Numbered from the stretch's first letter, positions 40,508 to 50,325 are shown. The stretch: DNA of 64,000 nucleotides from Synechococcus sp. M16.1 (GCF_014279895.1 NZ_CP047954.1:1240001-1304000), one strand, 5' to 3'. Numbers and translations are program-made. Notes: a model not told the origin generated them from the letters alone.

Positions 40508-41250
40508 GGGCTGTTGGGCCACTCCATCGGGTCAGCCCGTTTGAGCAAGGGCTTCCATTCTCCCTCGCTCAACCAGATCCAGCACCCCTCGGCCAGATCA
40601 CCGAGCGGCAACCCAGCAATGGCCGTGCGCTGCAGGTCCAGCACCGGATGGCCCAGGGCTTCCGCCATCCGGCGGATCTGTCGGTTGCGCCCTTCCCGCA
40701 GCTCAATTTCCAGAAGCGAGCGGTCACCCCAGGCCCGCAACCGGCGCACCCGAGCGGGGCGGGTCAAGCGTCCATCCAAAGGCAGACCCCGACGCCAGCG
40801 ATCGAGGACCGGCTCCGGCGGCACACCCTTCACCCACACCCGGTAGGTCTTGGCGTGGCTGTAACGCGGGTGGGTGAGCTTCAAGGTGAGCTCACCCAGA
40901 TCGGTGAGCAGAAGCGCACCATGGCTGTCGGCATCCAGACGGCCAACGGAGTGAAGACCAGCCCGATGCTGCGGGGGCAGCAGGTCCAGCACCGTGCGGC
41001 GACCCTGCGGGTCATCGCAGCTGCAGATCACCCCCACCGGCTTGTTGATCAGCAGAACCCGCGCCACACCACGGGACGGCAACGGCAGACCATCCACATG
41101 AATCGTCTGCTGCTGCGGATCGGCCTGGTCGCCAACGCGGGCGATCTGTCCATCCACCGTCACGCGGCCGGCCTGCAGCCATTCCTCAGCCCGGCGCCTG
41201 GAGCAGAGGCCGGCAGCAGCGATCAGTTTCTGCAGGCGCTGGCGCGTCAT
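40498..41250 (-). CDS. 23S/16S rRNA pseudouridine synthase (RsuA/RluB family)
   Basis: An S4 RNA-binding domain (RLQKLIAAAGLCSRRRAEEW) precedes the pseudouridine synthase core: LLINKPVGVIC, the catalytic SVGRLDADSHGALLLT with Asp, and EGRNRQIRRMAEALG. This family modifies rRNA (RluB 23S U2605 or RsuA 16S U516 types). Start ATG 41250 overlaps the phoR stop (ATGA). The RNA target cannot be assigned from sequence alone. Confidence 0.93.
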   Translation of the reverse strand: MTRQRLQKLIAAAGLCSRRRAEEWLQAGRVTVDGQIARVGDQADPQQQTIHVDGLPLPSRGVARVLLINKPVGVICSCDDPQGRRTVLDLLPPQHRAGLHSVGRLDADSHGALLLTDLGELTLKLTHPRYSHAKTYRVWVKGVPPEPVLDRWRRGLPLDGRLTRPARVRRLRAWGDRSLLEIELREGRNRQIRRMAEALGHPVLDLQRTAIAGLPLGDLAEGCWIWLSEGEWKPLLKRADPMEWPNSPCD

Positions 41251-42389
41251 TGCAGGGGTTCCCGGGGCAGGAGCAGATCCATGCAGGCTCCACCGGCGGG
41301 ATGGTTGCGAGCTTCGATGCGGCCGCCATGGTTAACGGCGATCTGCTGCACGATCGCCAGTCCCAGGCCACTGCCGCTGCGGTTGGAGCGGGTGCGGGAG
41401 GGATCCCCCCGATAGAAGCGTTGAAACATGCGCGTGAGATCGGCCTCACTCAAGCCAGGGCCATGGTCACGAATGCTGAGCAACCACCAGCCACCGCTCT
41501 GGCGGACGGACACGTCGATGCTGCTCTCATCAGGGGAGTAGCGCAGGGCATTGTCGAGAAGGTTGAGCACCGCACGGTGCAACCGGCGCTGATCACCACG
41601 CAGGGGGCCGGATTCGCTGCGGTCCAGCTGCAGCGTCACCCGCCGTTCCTCCGCGATCGGGCCAATGGATCCCCAGGCGCTGTCCACCAGATCCTCCAGG
41701 GTGAGGGGCACATGCTCGCTGTCGTCCTGCGGCAGGCTGTTTTCCAACCGCGACAGCTCCAGCAGGTCTTCCACCAGCAGCTGAAGACGCCGGAGTTCCT
41801 TCTGCAGCCGTTGCACCAGAGCCGTGTCGTCTTCCTTGACGGCCAGTTCCAGCCGATCGCTCACCAGCATCAGGGCGGTGAGGGGGGTCTTGAGCTCATG
41901 GGCCACATCACTCACCCAGCGTTCCTGCTGCTGTTGCTGGGCTTCGAGGGACTGACGGCTCTGGATCAGCACCAGCCAGCATTCGTCACTGCCCGGCAGA
42001 ACAACTGCCTCCAGCGGGGTCCCCTGTTGATCCCATTCACAACGCTGGGAACGCAGCTGATAGCGGCTGCTGAAGATCAACTCCTCCAAGACAGGAATGT
42101 CGAGGACATCCCGGAGCTTCATGCCACGAACCAGGCGATTGGAGGGGATATGAAGAAGGCGTTCGGCCCGGTCGTTGATGTAGGCGATGGAGTGGTCCGG
42201 GGCCAGGATCATCCAGCCCTGGGTGGCCGCATCAATCCAGGCCAGCAGCTGGGGAGCGTTCAAGACGATGGAGCGATCCTTGGACGTTCGCTTCGACGTT
42301 CCCTTGGACACCAGAACGCGGCGTCGACGCTGCAGCAGAAGCGTGATCCCAATGCCAGCTGCAAAGCCGAGTGCGGCGGAGATCACCAC
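41247..42389 (-). CDS. phoR: phosphate-sensing histidine kinase
   Basis: The 380-residue kinase has an N-terminal membrane helix (about 2-20), a PAS domain (about 45-145), a HisKA domain with phospho-acceptor His164 in VSDVAHELKTPLT, and a HATPase domain with LLDNALRYSPDE, DHGPGLSE and GSGLGLAIVQQI. The size and domain order match PhoR/SphS, which senses phosphate limitation with the Pst transporter. It starts (GTG) 7 bases after phoB, forming phoB-phoR. The gene name rests on this pairing. Confidence 0.92.
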   Translation of the reverse strand: MVISAALGFAAGIGITLLLQRRRRVLVSKGTSKRTSKDRSIVLNAPQLLAWIDAATQGWMILAPDHSIAYINDRAERLLHIPSNRLVRGMKLRDVLDIPVLEELIFSSRYQLRSQRCEWDQQGTPLEAVVLPGSDECWLVLIQSRQSLEAQQQQQERWVSDVAHELKTPLTALMLVSDRLELAVKEDDTALVQRLQKELRRLQLLVEDLLELSRLENSLPQDDSEHVPLTLEDLVDSAWGSIGPIAEERRVTLQLDRSESGPLRGDQRRLHRAVLNLLDNALRYSPDESSIDVSVRQSGGWWLLSIRDHGPGLSEADLTRMFQRFYRGDPSRTRSNRSGSGLGLAIVQQIAVNHGGRIEARNHPAGGACMDLLLPREPLQ

Positions 42390-42396
42390 AGCACCC

Positions 42397-43125
42397 TCAG
42401 CCGAAGCGATAACCGAAGCCGCGAACCGTACGGATCAACTGAGGCGATGAGGGCTCCTGCTCAACCTTTTCCCGCAGCCAGCGGATGTGAACATCCACGG
42501 TTTTGGTGTCACCGATGAAGTCGACACCCCAGATTTTCTCCAGCAGCTGATCGCGACTCCAGACGCGCTTGGGGTTCTGGATGAACAGCTCGAGGATCTT
42601 GTATTCCTTGGGAGAGAGTGTGAGGTCCGTTCCATCCCGGGTGACCCTGCATTCACTGGGATACAGGCACAGGTTGGCGTGAGTGAAGGAATGCTGTTGG
42701 GAGGGCGACGTCTCCGATTGACTTGACCGACGCAGTAAGGCCCTGCAACGGGCCACCAGTTCGCGCAGCCCAAAGGGTTTGACCAGGTAATCGTCGGCGC
42801 CCACCTCAAGCCCCAACACCCGATCGGTCTCACTGTCACGGGCGCTGATCACCAGGATCGGGGTGGTGTTGTTGATGCGACGGAGCTCGCGGCAAAGGTC
42901 AAGCCCCCCCAAGCCGGGGAGCATCAGATCGAGCACGATCAGATCCACCGGATCTGAAGTTTCAGCGGTGATCAGATTGAGGGCTGAGGCGCCATCGGCG
43001 CAGGTTTGCACCTCAAAACCTTCCGCGCGCAGGGCCTCTCCGACTGTTTCCCGGATGCTGTCGTCGTCTTCCACCACGAGGAGACGACGGGTGGAGACAG
43101 CCGCAGACAGGGTTGTCACGTCCAT
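42397..43125 (-). CDS. phoB: phosphate regulon response regulator
   Basis: The 242-residue OmpR-type regulator has acidic residues Asp21/Asp22 in LLVVEDDDS, phosphoacceptor Asp66 in LIVLDLMLPG, Lys in YLVKPFG, and a C-terminal winged helix (LSPKEYKILELFIQNPKRVW, RWLREKVEQ). It would activate Pho-regulon genes through pho boxes when phosphate is low. Start ATG 43125 is chosen; 43140 adds five residues. It heads an operon phoB-phoR-rluB/rsuA-rodZ-like. Confidence 0.93.
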   Translation of the reverse strand: MDVTTLSAAVSTRRLLVVEDDDSIRETVGEALRAEGFEVQTCADGASALNLITAETSDPVDLIVLDLMLPGLGGLDLCRELRRINNTTPILVISARDSETDRVLGLEVGADDYLVKPFGLRELVARCRALLRRSSQSETSPSQQHSFTHANLCLYPSECRVTRDGTDLTLSPKEYKILELFIQNPKRVWSRDQLLEKIWGVDFIGDTKTVDVHIRWLREKVEQEPSSPQLIRTVRGFGYRFG

Positions 43126-43196
43126 AAGGCGGGAGCGCATCCATTCTGACCGAGGACGAAACCCGACAAAGCAGAACAGCGGCTTCGCTTAAGGGC

Positions 43197-43616
43197 TTAG
43201 AAGAATTCGTCGAAGTTGTCGAAATCAACCGCTTTGAACTTGCCCGCTTCTACCTGCTGCATCAGGCGCTCCAGCTGAGAGAACAAGGCACCACCGGTCA
43301 GCAGCGAGAGCAGCAGGGCCACCAGCAGGGCAGCGCCAGAGGCAAACCCGAAGATCTGAAGGCAGCAACCGATGAACAGGGTGACCCCGATGAGGGTGCC
43401 GGCATAGCTGAGGTTGATCTCGGCAGTCCCCAGGGGCATCAGAGGGAGTCGGTCCTGCTTCCAGCCATCCAGTTTGTTCTGCACCTGACGGCCGAAGGTG
43501 AGGCCGCAGAGCACACCCATCAACAGACCGATACCCGCCAGCAGGTAGGGGGGCTGGGGCAGGGTCATCATCTGGAGCAGCTGCTCAAGCTCCTGGGCGC
43601 TGATCTCCTCAGGCAT
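43197..43616 (-). CDS. 139-aa hypothetical membrane protein
   Basis: Three transmembrane helices (about 24-42, 68-90 and 92-113) with short acidic ends (N-terminus MPEEISAQELEQLLQ; C-terminus VDFDNFDEFF). The GLTFGRQVQNKLD segment lies between helices. This is a conserved cyanobacterial type without assigned function. It lies between phoB and the UbiB-like kinase gene, with gaps of about 70 bases. Confidence 0.78.
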   Translation of the reverse strand: MPEEISAQELEQLLQMMTLPQPPYLLAGIGLLMGVLCGLTFGRQVQNKLDGWKQDRLPLMPLGTAEINLSYAGTLIGVTLFIGCCLQIFGFASGAALLVALLLSLLTGGALFSQLERLMQQVEAGKFKAVDFDNFDEFF

Positions 43617-43687
43617 CGACGCCGATCTCAAAGAGCTGAGACCTTAGCGGTGAGTTCCACAATCTCGCTGGAATCGTGATCTCGGGA

Positions 43688-45337
43688 TCACGCTGCCGCC
43701 AACGGGTTGAGGCGCTGCAACAGGCCGCCGGCCAGACGCCCTGGGCCGAAGGTGCGACCCAGCAGGCCGACCAGGGCACGCACGTCGTCGGTGTGAAGAC
43801 GATCGTCACGGATCAGCGTCATCAGCAGACGTTTGCGCAGGTCGGCACCATCTCGGCTGAGCAGCAGCCGCAGACCTGCCCCAGCCACAGGGATCAATTC
43901 CTTCCCAGGAGCGGGAGCGTCCTGACCCACCACATCCAGCAAGCTTTCGAGCCGATCCAGGCGCAGGCGGCCTGATTCATCAAAGATCACCTCCAGCAGC
44001 TTCTCGCGCATTTCGCTGGTGTCACCCGCCAACAGTCGACGGGCCACGTACGGATAGGCCACAGCAATGATTCGGAAGTTCGGATCCAGCCGCAAGGCAA
44101 GGCCTTCCTGACTGACGACGGCCCGGATGATCAAGGCGAAGCGCGCCGGAACCCGGAAGGGGTAATCGAACATCAGCTCCGAGAAACGGTCGGTGATCGC
44201 CTTGAAGTTGAACGATCCAACCGAGTCGCCGAGGCTGCCGCCGAGCACCTCTTCAAGGGCAGGAATGATCGGAGTGAGATCGGCCGTGGGGCTGAGAAAC
44301 CCGAGGGATTGGAAGTCCTTGGCCAACCCGGAGAAGTCACGGTTGATCAGGTGCACCACAGCACCGGTGAGGGTGAGCCGGTCGCTATCGCTGATGGAAT
44401 CCATCATCCCGAAGTCGACATACCCCACATGGCCGAGATCGCCGGTGCGACCCGGCAGGGCGAAGAGGTTGCCGGGGTGGGGGTCGGCATGGAAATAGCC
44501 GAACTCCAGGAGTTGCTGCAGGCCGCAGATCACGCCGGTGCGGATCAACGCCGTTGGGTCAAGACGCTGGGAACGCAGCTCTTCGCTGTCACGCATCTTG
44601 GCGCCATCGATCCAGGTGGTGGTCAGCACCCGGGTGGAGCTGAGCATCCGCTCCACCTTCGGGATGTAGACCGCATCGTTATCTGCAAAAAGCGCCGAAA
44701 ACCGCTCGGCATTTGCCGCTTCCAGGCCGTAATCGATCTCCTCGAACAGGCTGCGGCCGAACTCATCAATGATTCCGCCCAGCCCGAAACCGAGGTTGAG
44801 CGGCAGCAACGGCGCCGTCATCACCCCCAAAGCCCGGATCAACAGCAGATCCCGCCGCAGGATGAAGGTGAGATTGGGCCGCTGCACCTTCACCGCAACC
44901 CAGTGCTGGCCCTGCAGACGGGCCTTGTACACCTGGCCCAGGCTGGCGGCGGCGATCGGGGTGTCGGGAAACTCCTCAAACAATTCCTCTGCCGGCGCAC
45001 CGAGTTCCTCGCGGATGCAAGCCAGGGCGGTGGCATGGGGAAAGGCCGGCAGATCGTCCTGCAGGCGTGTCAGTTCCTCCAGCCAGTCCCGACGCACCAG
45101 ATCAGGTCGGGTGGAGAGGGCCTGTCCCAGCTTGATGAAGCAGGGCCCCAGACCCGTCAGGGTGTTGAGAATGCGACGCGCCAGCCCCTGCTGAACGGCG
45201 GGGTCATTGCTGCCTCCACGCAACAGCAGCACCAGCACCAGCCCCGCCAGGGACCACAGCACCTGAACAAGGCGCGGAATGGCGACCCAGGGACGCAGCA
45301 GCAGCCAGCCGAGATCCCGCCCGGGGTCGTAACGCAT
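43688..45337 (-). CDS. ABC1/UbiB-family atypical kinase
   Basis: The 549-residue protein has the KxGQ motif in CFIKLGQALSTRPDL, the Ala-rich AAASLGQVYKARL loop, VAVKVQRP with the conserved Lys, and FHADPHPGNLFAL, YVDFGMMDS catalytic motifs, ending in hydrophobic segments. Family members (UbiB/AarF, ABC1K) support quinone or prenyl-lipid synthesis and photosystem maintenance in cyanobacteria and plastids. Cyanobacteria carry several paralogues; which one this is cannot be decided here. Confidence 0.92.
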   Translation of the reverse strand: MRYDPGRDLGWLLLRPWVAIPRLVQVLWSLAGLVLVLLLRGGSNDPAVQQGLARRILNTLTGLGPCFIKLGQALSTRPDLVRRDWLEELTRLQDDLPAFPHATALACIREELGAPAEELFEEFPDTPIAAASLGQVYKARLQGQHWVAVKVQRPNLTFILRRDLLLIRALGVMTAPLLPLNLGFGLGGIIDEFGRSLFEEIDYGLEAANAERFSALFADNDAVYIPKVERMLSSTRVLTTTWIDGAKMRDSEELRSQRLDPTALIRTGVICGLQQLLEFGYFHADPHPGNLFALPGRTGDLGHVGYVDFGMMDSISDSDRLTLTGAVVHLINRDFSGLAKDFQSLGFLSPTADLTPIIPALEEVLGGSLGDSVGSFNFKAITDRFSELMFDYPFRVPARFALIIRAVVSQEGLALRLDPNFRIIAVAYPYVARRLLAGDTSEMREKLLEVIFDESGRLRLDRLESLLDVVGQDAPAPGKELIPVAGAGLRLLLSRDGADLRKRLLMTLIRDDRLHTDDVRALVGLLGRTFGPGRLAGGLLQRLNPLAAA

Positions 45338-45387
45338 CGCATCGCGCTGAGTACAGAGAGAGACTTTAAGGAGATCAGGGGGATTTG

Positions 45388-46791
45388 ATGGCGCTTCTGC
45401 CCCAGCTCACCCGTCGCCTCGGTCAGCCCCTGTTTCTGCCGGCCCACGGACGGGGGGCTGCCCTTCCGGATGGACTGCGTCAATTGCTGCGACGCCGCGC
45501 CGGCGTCTGGGACCTGCCGGAACTACCAGCCCTTGGCGGTCCGCTGGAGGCGGACGGCGCCATCGCAGACAGCCAACGCTCCGCCGCGGCAGCGATGGGG
45601 GTGGCGCGCTGCTGGTACGGGGTGAACGGGGCCACGGGGTTGCTGCAGGCCGCACTGCTGGCCATGGTCCGGCCCGGAGAGCGGGTGCTGCTGCCCCGCA
45701 ACGTGCATCGCAGCCTGATTCAGGCCTGCGTTCTTGGGGACCTGCGGCCGGTGCTGTTCGATCTCCCCTTTCAAAGCGACCGGGGCCAGCCGGCACCGGC
45801 GGATTCGGCCTGGATCGAACGGGTGCTTCAGGCCCTACCCCGCGATGGAGCCCCCCTCCGTGCTGCAGTTCTGGTGCATCCCACCTACCAGGGCTATGCC
45901 AATGACCCAACGGCAGTAATTCAGCGGCTGCAGCAACAGGGCTGTTGCGTGCTGGTGGATGAAGCCCACGGCTGTCATTTCGCCGCTGGGGTGGACCATC
46001 CCCTCCCCCCCAGCTCTCTGCACTGCGGCGCTGATCTGGTGGTGCATTCCCTGCAGAAGTCGGCTGCAGCACTGGCGCAAACAGCGGTGCTCTGGCTGCA
46101 GGGGGAGCGTCTGGATCCCGTGCGCGTGGAACGCAGCCTGGGCCTGCTGCAAACCACCAGCCCCAGTGCGCTGCTGCTGGCCTCCTGCGAAGAAGCTCTT
46201 CAACACTGGCAGCGGCCCAAGGGACGCCGTCAGTTGCTGCAGCGTCTGCAGGAGGCGGAAGCGCTCGCCGATGGCCTGCGCCATAGCGGCGTGCCTCTGC
46301 TGAGCAACCAGGATCCTCTGCGCCTGATCCTGCACACGGGGCAGGCGGGCATCACCGGCCTGGATGCCGACGATTGGTTCCTGCCCCGCGGGTTGGTGGG
46401 CGAATTGCCGGAGCCAGCCAGCCTCACCCTCTGCCTGGGGCTGGCACGCCATAGAGGGCTGGAGCGGCAAATGAGACACCACTGGCAGAACCTGCTGCAG
46501 AGCTTCCCCGATCGCACTCCCTTGCCGGCCTTCGAAGCTTCACCGCTTCCGCTGGTCACCTCCCCAGCCCAGTCACCAACCCAGGCCTGGACGGCGGAGC
46601 ATCAACAGGTGGCGTTGAAGGATGCGGAAGGGTGCATCGCGGCTGAATTGCTGTGCCCTTACCCACCGGGCATCCCCCTGCTGATTCCCGGCGAACGCCT
46701 CGATCGCCAGCGGCAGCACTGGCTTGAACGCCAGCAGCTGTTCTGGGGAGACCAGATCCCCGACGCACTTTCTGTGGTGAGCGAGGGCTGA
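45388..46791 (+). CDS. Orn/Lys/Arg decarboxylase-family PLP enzyme
   Basis: The 467-residue fold-I PLP enzyme shows FLPAHGRGAALP, GVNGATGLLQA, LVHPTYQGYANDP, DEAHGCHFA and the Schiff-base Lys in VVHSLQKSAAALAQ. It matches the short cyanobacterial arginine/lysine/ornithine decarboxylase-like form lacking the wing domain. The substrate cannot be inferred. ATG 45388 is one codon after a TTG. It is divergent from the ABC1 kinase gene and followed by cdsA after 84 bases. Confidence 0.88.
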   Translation: MALLPQLTRRLGQPLFLPAHGRGAALPDGLRQLLRRRAGVWDLPELPALGGPLEADGAIADSQRSAAAAMGVARCWYGVNGATGLLQAALLAMVRPGERVLLPRNVHRSLIQACVLGDLRPVLFDLPFQSDRGQPAPADSAWIERVLQALPRDGAPLRAAVLVHPTYQGYANDPTAVIQRLQQQGCCVLVDEAHGCHFAAGVDHPLPPSSLHCGADLVVHSLQKSAAALAQTAVLWLQGERLDPVRVERSLGLLQTTSPSALLLASCEEALQHWQRPKGRRQLLQRLQEAEALADGLRHSGVPLLSNQDPLRLILHTGQAGITGLDADDWFLPRGLVGELPEPASLTLCLGLARHRGLERQMRHHWQNLLQSFPDRTPLPAFEASPLPLVTSPAQSPTQAWTAEHQQVALKDAEGCIAAELLCPYPPGIPLLIPGERLDRQRQHWLERQQLFWGDQIPDALSVVSEG

Positions 46792-46875
46792 TCTGGGACG
46801 GCAGAGGTGCCCTCAAACCTCGGGATCACGACCGACAGCGATTGATAGTGTGAAACCAGGACGCCTCCAATCAGC

Positions 46876-47742
46876 GTGATCCGTGAGGTTGTCCTCGATC
46901 AGAGCCAAGCACCAGCGGCCCGAGCAGCCCTGCGCAAGCGCTTGATCAGTGGCCTCGGTGTAGGCGGCTTTGGCCTGCTGGTGGTGAGCCTGGGGGGGTG
47001 GTGGTTCACCGCCGCCCTGGGGGGAATGGTGCACCTTGGCCTGCTGGAGTTCTTCCGGATGGCGCAATTCAAGGGAATTCGCCCCGCGACCAAAACCACC
47101 CTGGTGGCCTGCCAACTGCTGCTGTTCACCACCCAGTGGGCGATCCAGGGCGGGCTGCCGGCTGATGTGGCTCACGCTGTTCTGCCGCTCTCTGGAGCCG
47201 CCATCTGCGGTTGGCTGCTGCTGCAACCGATAACGGGGTCCATCGCCGACATTGCGGCATCGATCTTCGGGCTGTTCTACCTGGGGTTTTTGCCCAGCCA
47301 CTGGCTGAGTCTGCGCGGTTTGGACAACGGTCTGGAGATCACCCTGTCGGCCTGCCTGATGATCGTGGCCACCGACATCGGCTCCTGGGCCGTGGGACGG
47401 CGTTACGGGCGTCGGCCCCTCTCACCGATCTCCCCAGGGAAAACCATCGAAGGAGCGATCGGGGGATTCATCTCGGCCATGCTGATCGGCCTGATCTGCG
47501 GCCAGCTGATGGGCTGGGCGCTGCATGGCCTGCCGGGCCTGCTGCTGGGGGCGCTGATCGCTCTGTTCGCCCTGGTGGGAGACCTGACGGAATCGATGAT
47601 GAAACGCGATGCAGGCGTGAAGGACTCCGGTGACGTGCTGCCCGGCCATGGCGGGATCCTGGACCGGATCGACAGCTATCTGTTCACCCCAGCTGTGGTC
47701 TTCTACGCGATCGCTCTGTGCCAACCACTGTTGGCCCCATAA
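46876..47742 (+). CDS. cdsA: phosphatidate cytidylyltransferase
   Basis: The 288-residue membrane enzyme makes CDP-diacylglycerol from phosphatidate and CTP, the branch point for phosphatidylglycerol in thylakoids. It has eight or so transmembrane helices and the family signature SMMKRDAGVKDSGDVLPGHG (residues about 242-261) with D-x2-D-type metal ligands near the end. Start GTG 46876 has no closer alternative. It converges with the DUF2993 gene. Confidence 0.93.
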   Translation: MIREVVLDQSQAPAARAALRKRLISGLGVGGFGLLVVSLGGWWFTAALGGMVHLGLLEFFRMAQFKGIRPATKTTLVACQLLLFTTQWAIQGGLPADVAHAVLPLSGAAICGWLLLQPITGSIADIAASIFGLFYLGFLPSHWLSLRGLDNGLEITLSACLMIVATDIGSWAVGRRYGRRPLSPISPGKTIEGAIGGFISAMLIGLICGQLMGWALHGLPGLLLGALIALFALVGDLTESMMKRDAGVKDSGDVLPGHGGILDRIDSYLFTPAVVFYAIALCQPLLAP

Positions 47743-47748
47743 GCAGCG

Positions 47749-48369
47749 CTATGGAGTGACGCTGGCCTGGCCTTTGAGGGCCAGCTGGCCACCCGCCAGC
47801 TGCACCTGCTCGATTCGAATGGCGGGGTCCATCGGCAGCAGGGTGCGCGGTTCATCGGCGGTCTCCGGCAGGAAGCACAGTGTTCCCTGCTCCGCATTGA
47901 GGCGGAAGCGACGGCGAACAGGGTCTTGATGGGCCGCGACGGGCACCTGCAACTCGAGCAGATCCACGTCAATGCGCAGCGCCCCCAACGGGCTGAGCCC
48001 CATCAGCTGTTCAGCCATCCAGTCCCCGAGCCAGCGCCAGGGTTCGGCCAGAAACGCGCTGTTGAGCTGACGGCCGTTGAAACTCACCTCGCCCGCCACC
48101 TGGAACGGCTGCTTCAAGGCCAGCATCTGACCGGGACTGAGCAGCTTCATGTCCACCGCAATCGGACCGCTGCGCAACTCAACATGCTGCAAGGGCAGCC
48201 CCTGGAAACAGGCATCCCTCGCCGTGAGGGTCACACCATCCAGACGCCCCCGCAGCAATGACCAGCTGGAGCCGTTCAGGGCCAGTTCGAGGCTACCGAT
48301 GCTGTCGCATTGGCTGCGAATCCACAGGCGCAGGGCCCCTGCCAGCACATTGAGAACAGGATCAGCCAT
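47749..48369 (-). CDS. DUF2993 (LmeA-like) lipid-associated protein
   Basis: The 206-residue protein has alternating beta strands typical of a DUF2993 fold (LELALNGSSWSLLRGRLDGVTL, LQHVELRSGPIAVDMK), which adopts a lipid-binding tubular beta barrel in LmeA. There is no signal peptide, as in other cyanobacterial members. Its stop is 6 bases from cdsA, on the opposite strand. It starts 8 bases inside the hydrolase gene. Function unknown, possibly lipid handling. Confidence 0.8.
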   Translation of the reverse strand: MADPVLNVLAGALRLWIRSQCDSIGSLELALNGSSWSLLRGRLDGVTLTARDACFQGLPLQHVELRSGPIAVDMKLLSPGQMLALKQPFQVAGEVSFNGRQLNSAFLAEPWRWLGDWMAEQLMGLSPLGALRIDVDLLELQVPVAAHQDPVRRRFRLNAEQGTLCFLPETADEPRTLLPMDPAIRIEQVQLAGGQLALKGQASVTP

Positions 48370-49228
48370 GGTTCAACAGCGCCTGACACCGCTCAGCCAC
48401 CTTGCGGGGCTGATCGATATGGGGGAGATGGCCGCAGGAGGGGAAGGTCTCCACAGGCTGATCCAGCAAGGCCTGAAGCGCCTGCTTCTGCGGGGCACGC
48501 AGAATCCGATCGTTGTCACCCCAAATCACGTGCAGTGATTGGGAGGGCAGGGGATCCCCACATCCGGCGAATCCACCACTGCGTGCGAAGGCCGCCAAGG
48601 CCTCCGCCCAGCCGGGGCATTGCAGGTGCAACGAGGCGATTTGCTCTTCCGGAGCACCCACATCCGCATCGGGATCAGCGAAAGCCTGGCGACAAAGACC
48701 ACGCCGCACACCAGGACGCCCCAGGAACCAGGCACCAAAACGATCCAACAGGGGCGGAACAGGCATCGGACGCCCCGTGAGACCGGCAGGAGCCAGCAGC
48801 AGCAGAGAAGCCACACGCTCGGGATGACGCCGGGCCAGCTCCACGGCTACTGACCCTCCCATGGAGGCCCCGATCAGGCTCAGGGGAGCGTCTGTGGGGA
48901 GCCGCTCCAGCAGGGCATCGAGATGCCGCAACACAGCCTCTGGCCCGTAGGTCAGGCCCCGGGGACGCGGCGAAAAACCAAAACCGAACAGGTCGGGGAT
49001 GAACAGCTGAAAGCGATCGGCCAGGAGGGGAGCCAGGCGCCGGTATTCGAGAAAACTGCTGTCGAAACCATGCAGCAACAACAACGGAGCGCCATGGCCA
49101 AGCACCGCCACCGGGAACGGATCATCCACACCCAGACCTGGCAACGTCCACCACTGCACCTCAGCGGCCAGGGACTCGGCCTGCGGGTCAAGCAGAGCCG
49201 GCCGCAATTGATCCAGAAGCGTCTTCAA
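48362..49228 (-). CDS. alpha/beta-hydrolase
   Basis: The fold is an alpha/beta-hydrolase with LLLLHGFDSSFLEYRRL (oxyanion HG), the nucleophile elbow SLIGASMGGSVAV with Ser, an Asp after WGDNDRIL and a His in SCGHLPHIDQP. I place the start at TTG 49228, which overlaps the upstream stop (TTGA), giving 288 residues; the frame extends 38 codons further but into the upstream gene. Substrate is unknown, with ester or amide hydrolysis likely. Confidence 0.87.
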   Translation of the reverse strand: MKTLLDQLRPALLDPQAESLAAEVQWWTLPGLGVDDPFPVAVLGHGAPLLLLHGFDSSFLEYRRLAPLLADRFQLFIPDLFGFGFSPRPRGLTYGPEAVLRHLDALLERLPTDAPLSLIGASMGGSVAVELARRHPERVASLLLLAPAGLTGRPMPVPPLLDRFGAWFLGRPGVRRGLCRQAFADPDADVGAPEEQIASLHLQCPGWAEALAAFARSGGFAGCGDPLPSQSLHVIWGDNDRILRAPQKQALQALLDQPVETFPSCGHLPHIDQPRKVAERCQALLNHG

Positions 49229-50325
49229 AGGCTGCTGGGGCTGAGTTCGGCAGCGCCCACAAGGGCCTCCAGCAAAGCACCAGGCGTCACAGCGAAAGGC
49301 AAATGATGCAGATCGGAACCCTCGCGGCAGGCGAAGCGGCACACCTCCTGCAACTCACTGAGGCTGGCCTGCGCCAGACACAGATCATCAAGGCTGACAG
49401 GCAAACCAAGCTGCCGCAGCAGCGGCAACAGCTGGCGGTGTGCCTGGCCTGCAAGCCGGTTGCCGCCCAGACGTTCCTCCAGGCGGAGCTGCACAAGAAT
49501 TCCGAAGCCCACCTTCTCGCCATGCAGAACGTGGTGACAGGCCTCCAGCTGGGTGAGGCCGTTGTGAACGGCATGGGCCGCAACAGTGCGGCAACGGGAA
49601 CCGCCCAGTCCTCCCATCACGCCAGCAGTGAGAGCACAGGCTTCGGCGGTGCGCACCCAGGCTTCACTATCTGGATCCTTCAGCGCCGTGAGGCTGTCGA
49701 TCAGCAATTGATCGCGCAGCACCCGTGCCATCTGCACGGCCTGCTGCACCAGACCATCGCTGCTGTCGCCGCTGCTCACCGAGGCTTCGTACCACTTGGC
49801 CAGGGCATCAGCGACACCACTGGCCAGCGTGCGGGGTGGGGCCTGGCGCACCAGGCCGTGATCGAAGACAAGAAGATCAGGACAGCGATCAAGGGCCACA
49901 TCCCCTTCGAAAGCACCCTGAGGGGAATAGATGTTGGAGAGAGCCGTCCAGCCAGCACATGTAGAGGCGCTCAGTGGAACGGTGATGCAGGGCAGGGAAA
50001 GGCGATGGGCCAGCAACTTACCGGCGTCCAGCACTTTTCCGCCCCCGGCAGCCAGAACGGCGTCACAGCCCTGGGCTTCAGCAGCCACCCTCTGGAGATC
50101 CTGCTCACAGCAGTCGAACTGAAGCTGAGCCTGAAGAGGTTGGAGCCCATGGGCCAAGAGATCCGACACCAAACGCTGTCGCTGATCGGCAGTGGAGGCA
50201 CTGCGGCCCAGCACCAGCTGACGTGAACAGAGGGATTTGATCTGAGGCAAGGCCTCATCCCAGGCTCCATCCCCCCGCAAGACGCTGGCGGGGGCAATCG
50301 AGTGGGACGAGATGGATCGAACCAT
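49225..50325 (-). CDS. iron-containing alcohol dehydrogenase, glycerol dehydrogenase-like
   Basis: The 366-residue protein has the family's N-terminal NAD site AVLAAGGGKVLDAGK, the PLSASTCAGWTALSNIYSP region and metal ligands in SGVADALAKWYE, AHAVHNGL and ACHHVLHGEKVGFG. The last two His motifs match GldA-type metal coordination. Substrate could be glycerol or another polyol; the context does not decide. Its start shares a base with the clpC stop (TGATG), so it follows clpC in a tightly packed unit. Confidence 0.88.
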   Translation of the reverse strand: MVRSISSHSIAPASVLRGDGAWDEALPQIKSLCSRQLVLGRSASTADQRQRLVSDLLAHGLQPLQAQLQFDCCEQDLQRVAAEAQGCDAVLAAGGGKVLDAGKLLAHRLSLPCITVPLSASTCAGWTALSNIYSPQGAFEGDVALDRCPDLLVFDHGLVRQAPPRTLASGVADALAKWYEASVSSGDSSDGLVQQAVQMARVLRDQLLIDSLTALKDPDSEAWVRTAEACALTAGVMGGLGGSRCRTVAAHAVHNGLTQLEACHHVLHGEKVGFGILVQLRLEERLGGNRLAGQAHRQLLPLLRQLGLPVSLDDLCLAQASLSELQEVCRFACREGSDLHHLPFAVTPGALLEALVGAAELSPSSL